A stretch of 64,000 bases of DNA from Pseudooctadecabacter jejudonensis. Its GTDB lineage: Bacteria; Pseudomonadota; Alphaproteobacteria; Rhodobacterales; Rhodobacteraceae. Under the pieces are notes generated by a model that saw only the letters and a list, made by a program, of their open reading frames with translations, searched no databases and was not told the origin of the DNA. The translations under genes were made by a program, and so were the position numbers. Below, piece after piece: positions 17,611-27,631 of this stretch. Where the stretch lies: contig NZ_FWFT01000001.1 of the NCBI RefSeq assembly GCF_900172275.1, forward strand, positions 496,001 to 560,000, read 5' to 3'. The stretch's first letter is position 1. Every line of letters starts with the position of its first letter.

Positions 17611-20322
17611 GTGGTAAAGAGTTGTCCCTTCCTTGCAGACCTTGAAGAACAAGACCGTCTGACGGACGCGCGATACGACGACGGCGTGTCAGAGACCTTC
17701 TCGGGCGGCGCCGATCCGGTCACCGTGTCCATGGTCGTGTTCGATCAAGACGGCGACATGCCCAACAGCGCGGGGCTCAGCACGCTGTTCACCACATTCG
17801 GCCAGTTTCTGGATCACGACATGGTCCTCTCCCCCGAGGACCACGACGCGGGCGTTCTGGATCTGGTCGGCATGCCCCACGACATCGCGCGCTCCGCCGT
17901 GGCCGACGGCATCGAAGACGGCGAAACCATAGCCCCCACCAACGTTGTCACATGGCAGCTGGACGGAAGCCAGATTTACGGCTCAACCGAAGGCCGCGCC
18001 GACGATCTGCGCAGTTTCGAAGGCGGCCGCCTGCGCGTGCAAGAGGATGACACCTCAACCCAAGGCCTTCTGCCCGATGCGGACGCAGACAGCTTCATGG
18101 CGGGCGACGTGACCGGCGACGATCCCGTGCATCTGGCCGGTGACGTGCGCGCCAACGAAAACCCCAACCTGTTGTCCATGCACACGATGTTCGTGCGCGA
18201 ACACAACTATTGGGCCGAACGTCTGGCAGAGGAAAACCCCGATTGGGATGATCAACAGCTGTATGCCGCCGCGCGTTCAATCGTCGAAGTCGAACTTCAA
18301 CAGATCACCTATGATGAATGGCTGCCCCATCTGATCGGGGACGCGGTGCCCGAAGACGCAGACCATGACCCGGACGCCAACGGTCAGGTCTCGGTGGAAT
18401 TTTCCACCGCCGCATTCCGGTTCGGCCACACGCTGGTCTCTGAGACCATCGACATTCTGAATGACGCAGGCATCGACATCGGCACCATGGGCCTGATGGA
18501 CGCGTTCTTTAACCACACCCCGGTTGAGGATTTCGGCATCGACGCCATCCTGCGCGGCCAACTGACCGCCAGCGCCCAGGAACTTGATGCGCACATCGTG
18601 GATGACCTGAATTTCTTTCTGGAAACACCCGATGGCATTTCCGGCTTTTCACTGGCGGCCTTGAACCTTGCGCGGGGCCTCGATCACGGGCTGGAAAGCT
18701 ACATCAACGTCCGCGCCGAACTTCTGGGCGACATTGATCCCGCCACTTTGGACCCCTTGGATTTTTCGATCATCACCAGCGATGCAGACCTGCAGGCCCG
18801 CCTCGCTGAGGCCTATGACGATGTGTTTCAGGTCGATCTTTGGGTTGGTGGCTTGGCCGAAGACGCAGCCGAGGGCACCCAGCTGGGCGCCCTTTTCACC
18901 CACATCATTGCCGATCAGTTTATCCGCACGATGATCGCGGATGAGACCTTCGGCGCGTTCCACCCCGGCCTCAGCGACGCCATCATTGCCGAGGTCCACG
19001 ACACCACCTTCGCGGACATCATCGACCGCGTCACCGACATTGATATGATCCAAGAGGACGTCTTCCTCGCCATGGATCGCACCCTGACGGAGCAAACCAA
19101 CGTCACCGTCTCGTGGAATGCCGACGACGTTCAACTGGCCGCCAAGATCGTCGCGTTTGACATCAACACCTTCGCTGGCGATGACATCCTGACCCTTTCG
19201 GGCGGCACCCAAATCGACGGGACCGTCACCATGGGCCGTGGGGATGATACCTATATCGCCACCTCCGGTGAGGTGTCCGGCGATGTCGTTCTGGGCCGTG
19301 GCCATGATACGGCGGACCTGTCGGGCACCGCACGCATCCTGGGCGATCTGGAAACCGGACGGGGCCGCGATGCCGTTTCGCTGTCCGATCAGGCCCGCGT
19401 CGGCGGCGACGTGGAAACCGGGCGCGGCGATGACGCCGTGACGGTGACAGGGGGCGGCATCATCGACGGACGGCTGCGAACGGGACGCGGCGATGATGAC
19501 GTCACTCTTGGCGACGGCGTCACTGTGGCAGGCGAAATCCACCTTGGGCGCGGGGATGACGTGATCACCGTTGAGGCCGGTGCCGACATCTCGCTGATCC
19601 AGGGGGGCGCGGGCTTTGACACCCTGAAGCTTGGCCCCAACACGCGCGTTGAACTGGGCGACGACCCGACCGACGGGACCGTTTTTTATCTGGACGAGGA
19701 CGGCAATGAGACAGGTGAGAGTTTCGATTTTCATTCAATCGAACACATCACCTGTTTCACCAAAGGCACCCGTCTGATCACGGCCCGCGGCCTGCAGGCC
19801 ATCGAAACCCTGACCGTCGAAGACCGCGTCTGGACGCTGGATGCCGGCCTGCAACCGATCACATGGATCGGCACCGCCACTGTTGCGGCACAGGGTGATC
19901 TGGCCCCCATCCATATTGCCAAAGGGGCTTTAGGCAATACCCGCGATTTGCTGGTATCGCCCCTACACCGTATGATGTTGGACGACTGGCGCGTGGCCCT
20001 TCATTGCGGCGTGGATGAGGTTTTGGCCCCTGCCAAGGGCCTCATCAACGACACCACGATCCGGCCCCAAACGGGCGGCTTGGTCACCTATGTCCATATA
20101 GCGTTTGACAGCCACCAGATCGTCATGTCCGAAGGCATCCCGTCTGAGAGTTTTTATCCCGGCGCTGCTGCCCTGAACGCGCTGGACGCCGCGGCGCGCG
20201 CGGAAATCCTGACGCTTTTCCCCGAATGGGCCTGCCCGCATCTGCGCCCTGAAACCGCGCGCCCGACCCTCACCAAAGGTGAGACCCGAGCGCTGCAATC
20301 GTGCCCTTATGGCCACGACTGA
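17611..20322 (+). CDS. Secreted animal-type heme peroxidase with RTX-like repeats and C-terminal Hint domain
   Basis: A 903-residue mosaic. Residues about 1-500 are an animal/peroxinectin-type heme peroxidase with distal His69 (FGQFLDHDM) and proximal His273 (FRFGHTLVSE), plus SMHTMFVREHNYWAERL. Residues about 536-690 are repeats with GRGDD/GRGHD turns (MGRGDDTYIA, LGRGHDTADL, TGRGDDAVTV), which look calcium-binding like RTX and suggest type I secretion. From Cys715 there is a Hint_2-type domain (CFTKGTRLITARGLQAIE, WTLDAGLQPITWIG, SPLHRMML) running to the end with no extein after it, so self-cleavage rather than splicing is plausible. There is no N-terminal signal peptide. The start is GTG. 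No type I exporter genes are adjacent. Confidence 0.9.
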   Translation: MVKSCPFLADLEEQDRLTDARYDDGVSETFSGGADPVTVSMVVFDQDGDMPNSAGLSTLFTTFGQFLDHDMVLSPEDHDAGVLDLVGMPHDIARSAVADGIEDGETIAPTNVVTWQLDGSQIYGSTEGRADDLRSFEGGRLRVQEDDTSTQGLLPDADADSFMAGDVTGDDPVHLAGDVRANENPNLLSMHTMFVREHNYWAERLAEENPDWDDQQLYAAARSIVEVELQQITYDEWLPHLIGDAVPEDADHDPDANGQVSVEFSTAAFRFGHTLVSETIDILNDAGIDIGTMGLMDAFFNHTPVEDFGIDAILRGQLTASAQELDAHIVDDLNFFLETPDGISGFSLAALNLARGLDHGLESYINVRAELLGDIDPATLDPLDFSIITSDADLQARLAEAYDDVFQVDLWVGGLAEDAAEGTQLGALFTHIIADQFIRTMIADETFGAFHPGLSDAIIAEVHDTTFADIIDRVTDIDMIQEDVFLAMDRTLTEQTNVTVSWNADDVQLAAKIVAFDINTFAGDDILTLSGGTQIDGTVTMGRGDDTYIATSGEVSGDVVLGRGHDTADLSGTARILGDLETGRGRDAVSLSDQARVGGDVETGRGDDAVTVTGGGIIDGRLRTGRGDDDVTLGDGVTVAGEIHLGRGDDVITVEAGADISLIQGGAGFDTLKLGPNTRVELGDDPTDGTVFYLDEDGNETGESFDFHSIEHITCFTKGTRLITARGLQAIETLTVEDRVWTLDAGLQPITWIGTATVAAQGDLAPIHIAKGALGNTRDLLVSPLHRMMLDDWRVALHCGVDEVLAPAKGLINDTTIRPQTGGLVTYVHIAFDSHQIVMSEGIPSESFYPGAAALNALDAAARAEILTLFPEWACPHLRPETARPTLTKGETRALQSCPYGHD

Positions 20323-20325
20323 CGG

Positions 20326-22569
20326 TTAGACAAATCCGATGTGATTGCGCATCGGCATCTCACGGATGCGCTGACCGGTGGCCGCAAAGATCGCGTTTGC
20401 GAGGGCTGCGGCGGCGGGTGGCACTGGGGGTTCGCCAATGCCGCGCACAGCATCGCCTAACTCAAGCCCCCGCACCTCGATCTGTGGGGCCTGATAATTC
20501 CGCATCGCCTCAAACCCATCATAATTCAGCTGATCCGTCATCCCATCGCTGTGCGTGATCTCAGCCGAAATGGCATGGCCCAGGGCCCAGATCACCGCCC
20601 CGCTGACGTGATGTTCAAAATTGATCGGATCGACAATGCGGCCCACGTTGGCGGCCGCATAGACCTTATCAATGCGGATGCCGCGGTCGGTGTTCGTCAC
20701 CTCAACCACTTCGGCGCAGGGCACCCCGAAGGACAGACAAAACGCCACCCCGCGTCCGCGCCCCTGCCCCATCTGCGGGCCATCCCAGCCTGACATCTCG
20801 GCCACGGCCTCTAGCGTGGCGCGGGAATTGTCGTCCCACATCAGACGCAAACGTTCCTCCATCGGGTCGGCCCCTGCCGCATGGATCAACTCATCCAGCG
20901 CACTTTCATGAAAGAACCCGTTGCTGGACGCGCCGACGCTGCGCCAGCTGGAAATCGGCGCCAGCGGTTCCGCGCGATACCCCGACACGCGGTAATTGGG
21001 CACACCGTAGGGCTGATCCCACGCGCCTTGCACAATCGACGCATCGGGCCCGGGCACAGATTGCCCCAACCGGCCCATCTGGCTGCTGATCACCGAGGGC
21101 ATCGAAATCCCAAGATCAAGGCTTTGCACCTGCCCACCCGACACCGTGCCCTTGACGCGGGCCATGGCGATCTGGCGCAGGTAGTCGTGCGCGGTGTCCT
21201 CTTCGCGGCTGTAGGTCAACTTCACCGGCGTGCCCTTGATGGCCATGCCGACCTCGGCCGCCTGTTTCACCACATCAAGTTCCAGCCGGTGCCCAAAAGA
21301 TCCCCCCATCATCAACACATGGATATGCACATCTTCGACCGGCAAACCGGTGATCTCTGCCACGGCCTCTTGCGCGAAACGGGGCACTTGGGTGCCTGTC
21401 CAGATGTCGGCGCGGGTGTCGGTGATCAGGGCTGTCGCGTTGATCGGCTCCAGCGGGGCGTGGGCCAGATAAGGCGCGCGGTATTCGGCCTCCACGGTCG
21501 CACCGCCTGCCAAAGCCGCCTCAACATCGCCCTCATCACGGTATTGACTGTCAAGCTGGTCATCATTGAATGCCGCCTCAAGTGCGGCCCAATGATCGGC
21601 CTGCTCCGCGGGATAGGGCGCAGGGCCCCAGTCAAACGACACCATGCGGGCGGCCTCAAACGCGCGCCAGGTGTTGTCCGCGATCACGCCAACACCGTTG
21701 GTGATTGGCACAACCGCTTGCACACCGCGCATCGCGTCCGCCTCAGAGGCATCAAACGACAGCATTTCGCCCCCCTTGCGCGGGTTCGTCACAACGGTCG
21801 CATGCACCATGCCGTCCATCTCAAAATCGATACCGTAGCTTTGCGTGCCTGTGGATTTCGCCAGCACATCCAGCCGCATCATATCCTTGCCGATGTAGCG
21901 CCAGTCGCCCGGCTCTTTCAGGGTGACCTCCGTCACCGGATCGATGTCCGCCGCAGCCTCCGCCAACGCCGTATACTCCAGCCGCGCCCCATCGGGCAGC
22001 ACAACCGCGCCGCGGTCTGTGGTCATATCGGCCACCGATACGCCCGTTTGCGCCGCAGCGGCCGCCTTCAGTGTCTCACGCGCGACAGCCCCTGCCACGC
22101 GCAACTTGTCCCAGCCGTCCGCCACAGTGGTCGACCCGCCGGTGATCTGAACGCCCATGATTTTCATGGCCGCATCCATGACCGTGCGCATGGCGTTGGC
22201 GCCGAAACTGTCATCTGTGACCATGAAACCGGGCGCTTCGCCTGACAGGGCCGTATTATAATAGGCCGCCGACGGCGGGCCGGGATCGACGGTCACCTGA
22301 TCGAGGTCAATGTCCAACTCTTCCGCAATCAGCGCGGCCTGCACGTGGTACGCACCCTGCCCCTTGTCCGCGCGCGGCGTGATCAGCGTCACCCCCTCAG
22401 GCGTGATGCGCACGTATTCGGTCAGCGATGCCTCCCCCTCAGCCAAATCCGCCAAAAGCGGGTTCTCGACGGGGCGTTTGTACAAATAAACCCCAAAAGC
22501 CACGCCGCCCAGAATGGCCGCTGACCCGATCAGAAAGCTCCGCCGTGCGATTGTTTTGACACGTCCCAT
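20326..22569 (-). CDS. Molybdopterin oxidoreductase large subunit, IorB-like (xanthine dehydrogenase family)
   Basis: A 747-residue catalytic subunit of the isoquinoline 1-oxidoreductase/aldehyde oxidase group, holding molybdopterin cytosine dinucleotide. The N-terminus has a Tat-like signal or anchor (ARRSFLIGSAAILGGVAFGV), so the complex is probably periplasmic. Family motifs include TQVPRFAQEAVAEITGLP, MMGGSFGHRLELD and the C-terminal GIGEPPVPPAAAALANAI with the catalytic glutamate. It follows the 2Fe-2S subunit by two bases. The substrate is unknown; aldehydes and N-heterocycles are typical. No FAD subunit is present, as expected for this class, which passes electrons to a cytochrome. The start ATG 22569 was chosen over a longer frame. 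Confidence 0.88.
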   Translation of the reverse strand: MGRVKTIARRSFLIGSAAILGGVAFGVYLYKRPVENPLLADLAEGEASLTEYVRITPEGVTLITPRADKGQGAYHVQAALIAEELDIDLDQVTVDPGPPSAAYYNTALSGEAPGFMVTDDSFGANAMRTVMDAAMKIMGVQITGGSTTVADGWDKLRVAGAVARETLKAAAAAQTGVSVADMTTDRGAVVLPDGARLEYTALAEAAADIDPVTEVTLKEPGDWRYIGKDMMRLDVLAKSTGTQSYGIDFEMDGMVHATVVTNPRKGGEMLSFDASEADAMRGVQAVVPITNGVGVIADNTWRAFEAARMVSFDWGPAPYPAEQADHWAALEAAFNDDQLDSQYRDEGDVEAALAGGATVEAEYRAPYLAHAPLEPINATALITDTRADIWTGTQVPRFAQEAVAEITGLPVEDVHIHVLMMGGSFGHRLELDVVKQAAEVGMAIKGTPVKLTYSREEDTAHDYLRQIAMARVKGTVSGGQVQSLDLGISMPSVISSQMGRLGQSVPGPDASIVQGAWDQPYGVPNYRVSGYRAEPLAPISSWRSVGASSNGFFHESALDELIHAAGADPMEERLRLMWDDNSRATLEAVAEMSGWDGPQMGQGRGRGVAFCLSFGVPCAEVVEVTNTDRGIRIDKVYAAANVGRIVDPINFEHHVSGAVIWALGHAISAEITHSDGMTDQLNYDGFEAMRNYQAPQIEVRGLELGDAVRGIGEPPVPPAAAALANAIFAATGQRIREMPMRNHIGFV

Positions 22570-22571
22570 GA

Positions 22572-23033
22572 TTACGCCTCCCGCAGTTTGGCCGCGGCGG
22601 TCACGATGGCCGCGCGGATTTGAGGATAGGTGCCGCACCGGCACAGATTGCCGGACATTTCGGCGTCAATGTCGTCATCGGTGGGGTTCGGGATTGCCGC
22701 CAACATGGACGCCGCCTGCATGATCTGGCCCGACTGACAATAGCCGCATTGGGCCACCTGATGTTCGGCCCAGGCCTCTTGCACCGCGTGCATGGCGTCC
22801 GGCGTGCCCAGACCGTTGATCGTCGTCACCTCCGCCCCTTCGGCGTCAGCAGCCCAGGTTTGACACGACCGCACCGCGACCCCGTCCAGATGCACCGTGC
22901 AGGCCCCGCATTGCGCAATGCCGCAGCCGTATTTCACGCCTTTGATGCCAATCTCGTCCCGCAAGACCCACAACAAGGGCATGTTTTCTTCTACATCGAC
23001 CTCATGGGTCTGTCCGTCTACAGTCAGTTTCAT
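22572..23033 (-). CDS. 2Fe-2S subunit of molybdenum oxidoreductase, IorA-like
   Basis: A 153-residue small subunit that relays electrons from the molybdenum site. It holds two 2Fe-2S clusters: a plant-ferredoxin-type set ([18 protein letters not shown] then VRSC) and the helical domain set ([12 protein letters not shown] and [12 protein letters not shown]). The start [12 protein letters not shown] has GGAGGT upstream; the longer frame from 23072 would run through the operator. It is first in the iorAB operon and divergent from the TetR gene. Confidence 0.93.
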   Translation of the reverse strand: MKLTVDGQTHEVDVEENMPLLWVLRDEIGIKGVKYGCGIAQCGACTVHLDGVAVRSCQTWAADAEGAEVTTINGLGTPDAMHAVQEAWAEHQVAQCGYCQSGQIMQAASMLAAIPNPTDDDIDAEMSGNLCRCGTYPQIRAAIVTAAAKLREA

Positions 23034-23056
23034 GGTGACCTCCGCCTTGGGGTTAA

Positions 23057-23083
23057 CTTGACATTCCGTCAAAATTTGTCAAG
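23057..23083. promoter_or_regulatory. Inverted repeat, likely TetR operator for iorAB and its own gene
   Basis: CTTGACA and TGTCAAG arms are separated by 13 bases, lying in the 59-base gap between the divergent iorA and TetR starts. A third GTCAAA sits inside. Position and symmetry fit an autoregulated TetR operator; binding is inferred. Confidence 0.6.
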
Positions 23084-23092
23084 GTGTCAGTG

Positions 23093-23659
23093 ATGAAAGA
23101 TGAAACGTCCCCCATTCTCGATGCCGCGTTGGAGGTGTTTGGCCGCTACGGGTACAAACGCGCCACCATGGGGGATATCGCCAAGGCCGCGGGCCTGTCG
23201 CGGCAAAGCCTTTATGCGCGGTTTGCTGGCAAAGATGACGTCTACGCCGCGGGCCTTGTTCTTTACGCCACCCGCATGACTGACGCGTTGACGGCGGCCT
23301 GGGCTGGCCGAACGGCGCTGTCTGATCAAATGAACGATCTGATGACCCTCGGCACCGTTCCGTCGTTTGAGATGTTGCGGGCCATGCCCGATGCCGCGGA
23401 TATTCTGAACGCGGCCGAGACGGAGGCGGGCCAGCAGGCCATGACACAGGTCAAGGCGTTGAAGGTCGCACTTTTTGCAGACCTTCTCGCCCCTTATGAG
23501 GCCGCCTTGGCAGGTCACGGCCAGACCCCCGCCAGCCTTGCGACGTTCATGGAAACGGCCCTTCATGCCATGTTGATCACCTGCACGACCCGCGCAGACC
23601 TCGACGCTCAATTCGCATCCCTCAAGGCAAGTGTCCTGGCCCTGACCGATCAAACCTGA
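23093..23659 (+). CDS. TetR family transcriptional regulator
   Basis: A 188-residue repressor. The N-terminal helix-turn-helix is clear (AALEVFGRYGYKRATMGDIA then KAAGLSRQSLYARFAGKDDV). The C-terminal ligand-binding domain is not specific. ATG 23093 is preferred over a GTG three codons upstream. It is divergently arranged with iorAB around an inverted repeat, the classic layout for local control, so the ligand may be the enzyme's substrate. Confidence 0.92.
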   Translation: MKDETSPILDAALEVFGRYGYKRATMGDIAKAAGLSRQSLYARFAGKDDVYAAGLVLYATRMTDALTAAWAGRTALSDQMNDLMTLGTVPSFEMLRAMPDAADILNAAETEAGQQAMTQVKALKVALFADLLAPYEAALAGHGQTPASLATFMETALHAMLITCTTRADLDAQFASLKASVLALTDQT

Positions 23660-23710
23660 TCCCTGCCGCACGCGCGGCGCGGGGATGTTACCATGTTCAA
23701 ACTCCAGTGT

Positions 23711-26152
23711 TCAGGCCCCGGCCCGCAATGCGCTTGCGGGCAGACTTGCCGCAAACTCATCCGCAGGAACTGGACGTCCCAACAAAAAGCCCTGCACCGC
23801 TTCGCATCCAAGATCGACCGCCGCTTGCAGCTGCGTCTGCGTCTCGATCCCTTCGATCAGGACACCACAGCCCTGCAAAGACGCCACGCACGTCAGGGCC
23901 TCAAGGATATGGAATTGCGCGGGGTTTGTCTCCAAAGGGGCCACCAGCTGACGATCGACCTTAACCCGATGAGGTTTGATGGCCTGCAGCGCAACGACCG
24001 AGGAATGACCCGACCCGAAATCATCCAGATCAAACGGGATCCCCGCCGCCCGCATCTGCGCCAAAACAGCTGCGATGTCCTCGGTGATATCATCCAGAAA
24101 CGCCGTCTCCAGCAATTCGAACGAAATGGCATGATGGGGCTGCAATTTCGACTGGACCTGATCCACAAATCCCGGCTGCATCAGATGATCGAACGAGATG
24201 TTCAGGGCCACCGTCGGGATCTCCAGCCCCGCATTGGCCCACCGCGTTTGATCCTTCAAAACAACATTCATGACGTATTCATCGAACCGTGACGCCAGGC
24301 CGGAGGTTTTGACAATCGGTAAAAAGTCCCCCGGCAAGATCAATCCGTTCTGGGGACAGTTCCAACGGACCAAAGCCTCCGCCCCGATGATCTCAAGGGT
24401 GCGGGTGTCGAACTGTGGCTGGTAATAACACTCAATCTCGCAGTCTTCCAACGCGCGCACCAGATCGACATACATCGACACATCCGAATGGGACGTGGTC
24501 TGCACATCCGGCTGAAACACCTTGTAGCACGACCGTCCCGCGGACTTGGCCGCATAAAGCGCCAGATCGGCATTTATGAAAACTTCGGACGGATCGGTGC
24601 TGTCCCCTTTAGCCAAGGCGACGCCGATACTGATGCCCACATGGCAGCGATGCCCTTGCAGGATCAGCGGCTCCTTCATTTGGTCGATCATACGTTGGCA
24701 CAGCCGCGCGATGTCCGCTTCATCGGTGACCTTTTCAAGAAGGACCACAAATTCGTCCCCCCCGTTGCGGCACACCAGCCCATCATCCCCCACAAGGGTC
24801 CGCAAGGTTTCAGCAACGCGCACCAGCAGTTGATCCCCAACCGCATGCCCCATGGTGTCATTGATCTGCTTGAAGTGGTCCAGATCAATGTGCATCGCGG
24901 CAAAGCTGTCTTCGTCCCCCAACCGCGTCAGCAAATCTTCGACAGTTTCATCCAGCAGGCGTCTGTTCGCCAGCCCCGTCAATGCATCGTGGCGGCTGTC
25001 ATGTTCCAGCCGTTGGCGCGCGGCCTCAAGCTCTTGCGTGCGTTTATGATCCTCGGTGACATCCAAATTCACCCCGACAAGCTTCCCTGCCCCCTCACCA
25101 TCCGCCAAAAATCGCGCCATGGACCGGATATACCGAATGTCACCATCGCGCCGCACGATACGGTATTCGCCAAGATAATCGCGCCCTTCTTCAAGGGATT
25201 TATCCGCCTCTTGGGTGTTCTTTTCGCGATCGTCGGGGTGGAGATAGGTCTCCCACAAATTGTCAGACTGGTCGTTCTCTTGCCCCTCAAGCCCATAAAT
25301 CGACAGCATCGTGTCATCCCAATTCACACGGGCCGTCGCACTGTCAAATTCCCAAATGCCAATCCCTGCAACATCGAGGGCCAGCTGAAATTTATTGGCC
25401 AATTCTTCCTGGGCGACCTGACGATCCTTGAGCAGGGTAATGTCCGTGTCCAGCCCGACCAATTCCAAAGGCGCACCGGTGTCATCCCAACTCATGACTT
25501 TGGCGCGGGACAGGATCCAGATCCAATCCCCCTCCATGGTCTGATAACGATATTCCAGCTCGAACGTCTCAGACGCGCCTGACACCAGATCTGCCGCCAT
25601 TTTCTCGACCGCGGCGCGGTCCTGCGGGTGCACCCGACCATGCAACCAGGGGGCGGATTTCGGATCAATATAGGCGGATATATCCGGTTGGATTTTGCGC
25701 ATCCGCCGCCAAGCATCGGTCACGCGCAACTTGTCTGAGGGGACGTTGAAACTCCAAACACCTTGATTGAGATGCTCAAGAAGAAAGCGCAGCCGCGTGC
25801 TGTCCGTGGCCAAATCCGGTATGATCTGACACAGGACGTGCGCGCCCAGATCATCATCTTCCATCACGTCCAGATTCAGAATGAAGGGACCGGGCCCCAT
25901 CTCAACCGAAACAGGCTCAAATCCTTCGCCGGCCAGCACCTGACGAAGGGCCTCCGTCCCGTCGATCTTCGCTACCCGTGACAGGACCGCACAGAAATCC
26001 GCGCCGACACACTGCATTTTGTGCAGGCCAGTCAGGCCCTTAAAATCAAGGTTTGCAGCCAGGATTCTGCCATCTGCGTCCACCACAGCAGCAGGATGCA
26101 CGATAACGGATACCAACTGCGACGCGCGTTGGTCACATTTGCGCTGCACCAT
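23711..26152 (-). CDS. PAS-GGDEF-EAL cyclic-di-GMP protein
   Basis: An 813-residue soluble signalling protein. Several PAS-like sensor repeats occupy about residues 1-375 (for example IGIWEFDSATARVNWDDTML), with no membrane segments. A GGDEF domain (about 385-545) has an intact RNGGDEFVVLL motif but no RxxD inhibitory site just before it. An EAL domain (about 560-805) keeps the catalytic set: EALVRW, ALNISFDHL, ELLETAFLDD, LDDFGSGHSS, KVDRQLV, IEGIET and VQGFLLGRP. Both synthesis and hydrolysis of c-di-GMP are therefore possible. It is a stand-alone gene downstream of a tRNA on the opposite side, with no obvious partner. Confidence 0.94.
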   Translation of the reverse strand: MVQRKCDQRASQLVSVIVHPAAVVDADGRILAANLDFKGLTGLHKMQCVGADFCAVLSRVAKIDGTEALRQVLAGEGFEPVSVEMGPGPFILNLDVMEDDDLGAHVLCQIIPDLATDSTRLRFLLEHLNQGVWSFNVPSDKLRVTDAWRRMRKIQPDISAYIDPKSAPWLHGRVHPQDRAAVEKMAADLVSGASETFELEYRYQTMEGDWIWILSRAKVMSWDDTGAPLELVGLDTDITLLKDRQVAQEELANKFQLALDVAGIGIWEFDSATARVNWDDTMLSIYGLEGQENDQSDNLWETYLHPDDREKNTQEADKSLEEGRDYLGEYRIVRRDGDIRYIRSMARFLADGEGAGKLVGVNLDVTEDHKRTQELEAARQRLEHDSRHDALTGLANRRLLDETVEDLLTRLGDEDSFAAMHIDLDHFKQINDTMGHAVGDQLLVRVAETLRTLVGDDGLVCRNGGDEFVVLLEKVTDEADIARLCQRMIDQMKEPLILQGHRCHVGISIGVALAKGDSTDPSEVFINADLALYAAKSAGRSCYKVFQPDVQTTSHSDVSMYVDLVRALEDCEIECYYQPQFDTRTLEIIGAEALVRWNCPQNGLILPGDFLPIVKTSGLASRFDEYVMNVVLKDQTRWANAGLEIPTVALNISFDHLMQPGFVDQVQSKLQPHHAISFELLETAFLDDITEDIAAVLAQMRAAGIPFDLDDFGSGHSSVVALQAIKPHRVKVDRQLVAPLETNPAQFHILEALTCVASLQGCGVLIEGIETQTQLQAAVDLGCEAVQGFLLGRPVPADEFAASLPASALRAGA

Positions 26153-26288
26153 CGAACCTTGTCCCTTGCCGTTACACTCGGTCTTCGAACGACGTTAGCA
26201 CTGTGACTGCTCGAAAAAGTTAACGACCGCAGAAAACCCAGGGTTTTTGACAACAAAATTCGCGTTAAATGCAACAAAAACGGCAGAT

Positions 26289-26365
<77 letters not shown>

Positions 26366-26407
26366 ACTTATGTCGCTATAGCTGCCCCTGCGAAGGGGTG
26401 CAACAGA

Positions 26408-27631
26408 TCACGCAAAGAGTTTGTGACAAAGCTCCAGCGCATCCACAAGGCTGTCGACCTCATCGGTGGTGTTGTACATGCCGAACGACGCACGACACGA
26501 CGCGGTGACCCCCATATGATCCATCAAAGGCCCGCAACAATGCTGCCCCGCACGCACGGCGACACCTTTTTTGTCCAGCACGGTTGAGATGTCATGGGCA
26601 TGGGCCGCACCCTCCAACGTGAACGAGAATATGGCCCCCTTGCCTGCCGAATGGCCTTGCACGTTCAACCAATTCAGACCGTCCAACCGTTCGCGGGCAT
26701 AATCGCGCAAATGACGTTCGTGGGCGGCGATGTTGTCCATGCCAAGGCCCATCATATAGTCCAACGCAACCCCCAGACCGATGGTCTGCACGATCCCCGG
26801 CGTGCCCGCCTCAAACTTGAACGGGGCATCGTTGTAGATCACCTCGTCCTTGTGGACCTCACGGATCATATCCCCGCCCCCGATAAAGGGCCGCATCTCA
26901 GCCATCCGGTCGGGGTGAATATAGATCGCGCCGGACCCAGACGGCCCGTAGAGTTTGTGCCCCGTCACGGGGTAAAAATCGCATCCCAGATCGGTAACAT
27001 TCACCGGCATATGCACCGACGCCTGCGATCCATCGATCATCGTGGCAATGGCACGCGCGCGGGCGGCCTGACAAATGGTTTTGACATCGACGACAGTGCC
27101 CAACACGTTGGACATATGGGTCACCGCGATCAGCTTGGTGCGGTCCGTGCAGGCCTCCATCACCGCTTGCGGGTCCAGATCCCCGTTCACGTCCACATCG
27201 ACCCAAACCAGCTTCACGCCCATCCGCTCGCGCAGAAAATGCCAAGGCACGATATTGGCGTGGTGTTCCATCACGCTGAGGACAATTTCATCCCCCTCGC
27301 GCAAATTCTCCATCGCCCAGCCGTAGGCCACCAGATTGATGCCTTCGGTGGTGCCTGAGGTGAAGATGATCGACGTCTCATCCTCAGCCCCCAAAAACCG
27401 CGCCACGATCCCGCGCACGCCTTCATACTTCTCGGTGGCAAGGTTGCTCAGATAATGCAGCCCGCGGTGCACATTCGAATATTCCTGCGTATAGGCCTTG
27501 GTGATCGCATCAATCACCACCTGCGGCTTTTGCGCCGAGGCCCCATTGTCCAGATACACCAACGGCTTGCCGTTCACCTCACGGCTGAGAATTGGAAAAT
27601 CTGCGCGGACAGCCTCTACATCAAACCCCAT
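26408..27631 (-). CDS. sufS: Cysteine desulfurase SufS
   Basis: A 407-residue PLP enzyme that removes sulfur from cysteine for Fe-S cluster assembly. The PLP lysine is Lys226 (VTGHKLYGPSG). The persulfide cysteine is Cys379 in TASCRASFGMYNT, the group II pattern of SufS. The substrate motif AGQHCCGPLM is also present. Its ATG overlaps the upstream YIP1-like stop by one base (TGATG). It is last in the suf operon; no sufE or sufU sits beside it here. Confidence 0.96.
   Translation of the reverse strand: MGFDVEAVRADFPILSREVNGKPLVYLDNGASAQKPQVVIDAITKAYTQEYSNVHRGLHYLSNLATEKYEGVRGIVARFLGAEDETSIIFTSGTTEGINLVAYGWAMENLREGDEIVLSVMEHHANIVPWHFLRERMGVKLVWVDVDVNGDLDPQAVMEACTDRTKLIAVTHMSNVLGTVVDVKTICQAARARAIATMIDGSQASVHMPVNVTDLGCDFYPVTGHKLYGPSGSGAIYIHPDRMAEMRPFIGGGDMIREVHKDEVIYNDAPFKFEAGTPGIVQTIGLGVALDYMMGLGMDNIAAHERHLRDYARERLDGLNWLNVQGHSAGKGAIFSFTLEGAAHAHDISTVLDKKGVAVRAGQHCCGPLMDHMGVTASCRASFGMYNTTDEVDSLVDALELCHKLFA

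Noticed and set aside
18649-19734. Long minus-strand open frame opposite the peroxidase gene
   Set aside because: It mirrors the plus-strand frame, has no start signal or family features, and arises from GC-rich codon bias.
20881-22245. Long plus-strand open frame opposite the IorB-like gene
   Set aside because: Arg/His-rich, low-complexity composition typical of antisense to a GC-rich gene; the minus frame has clear motifs.
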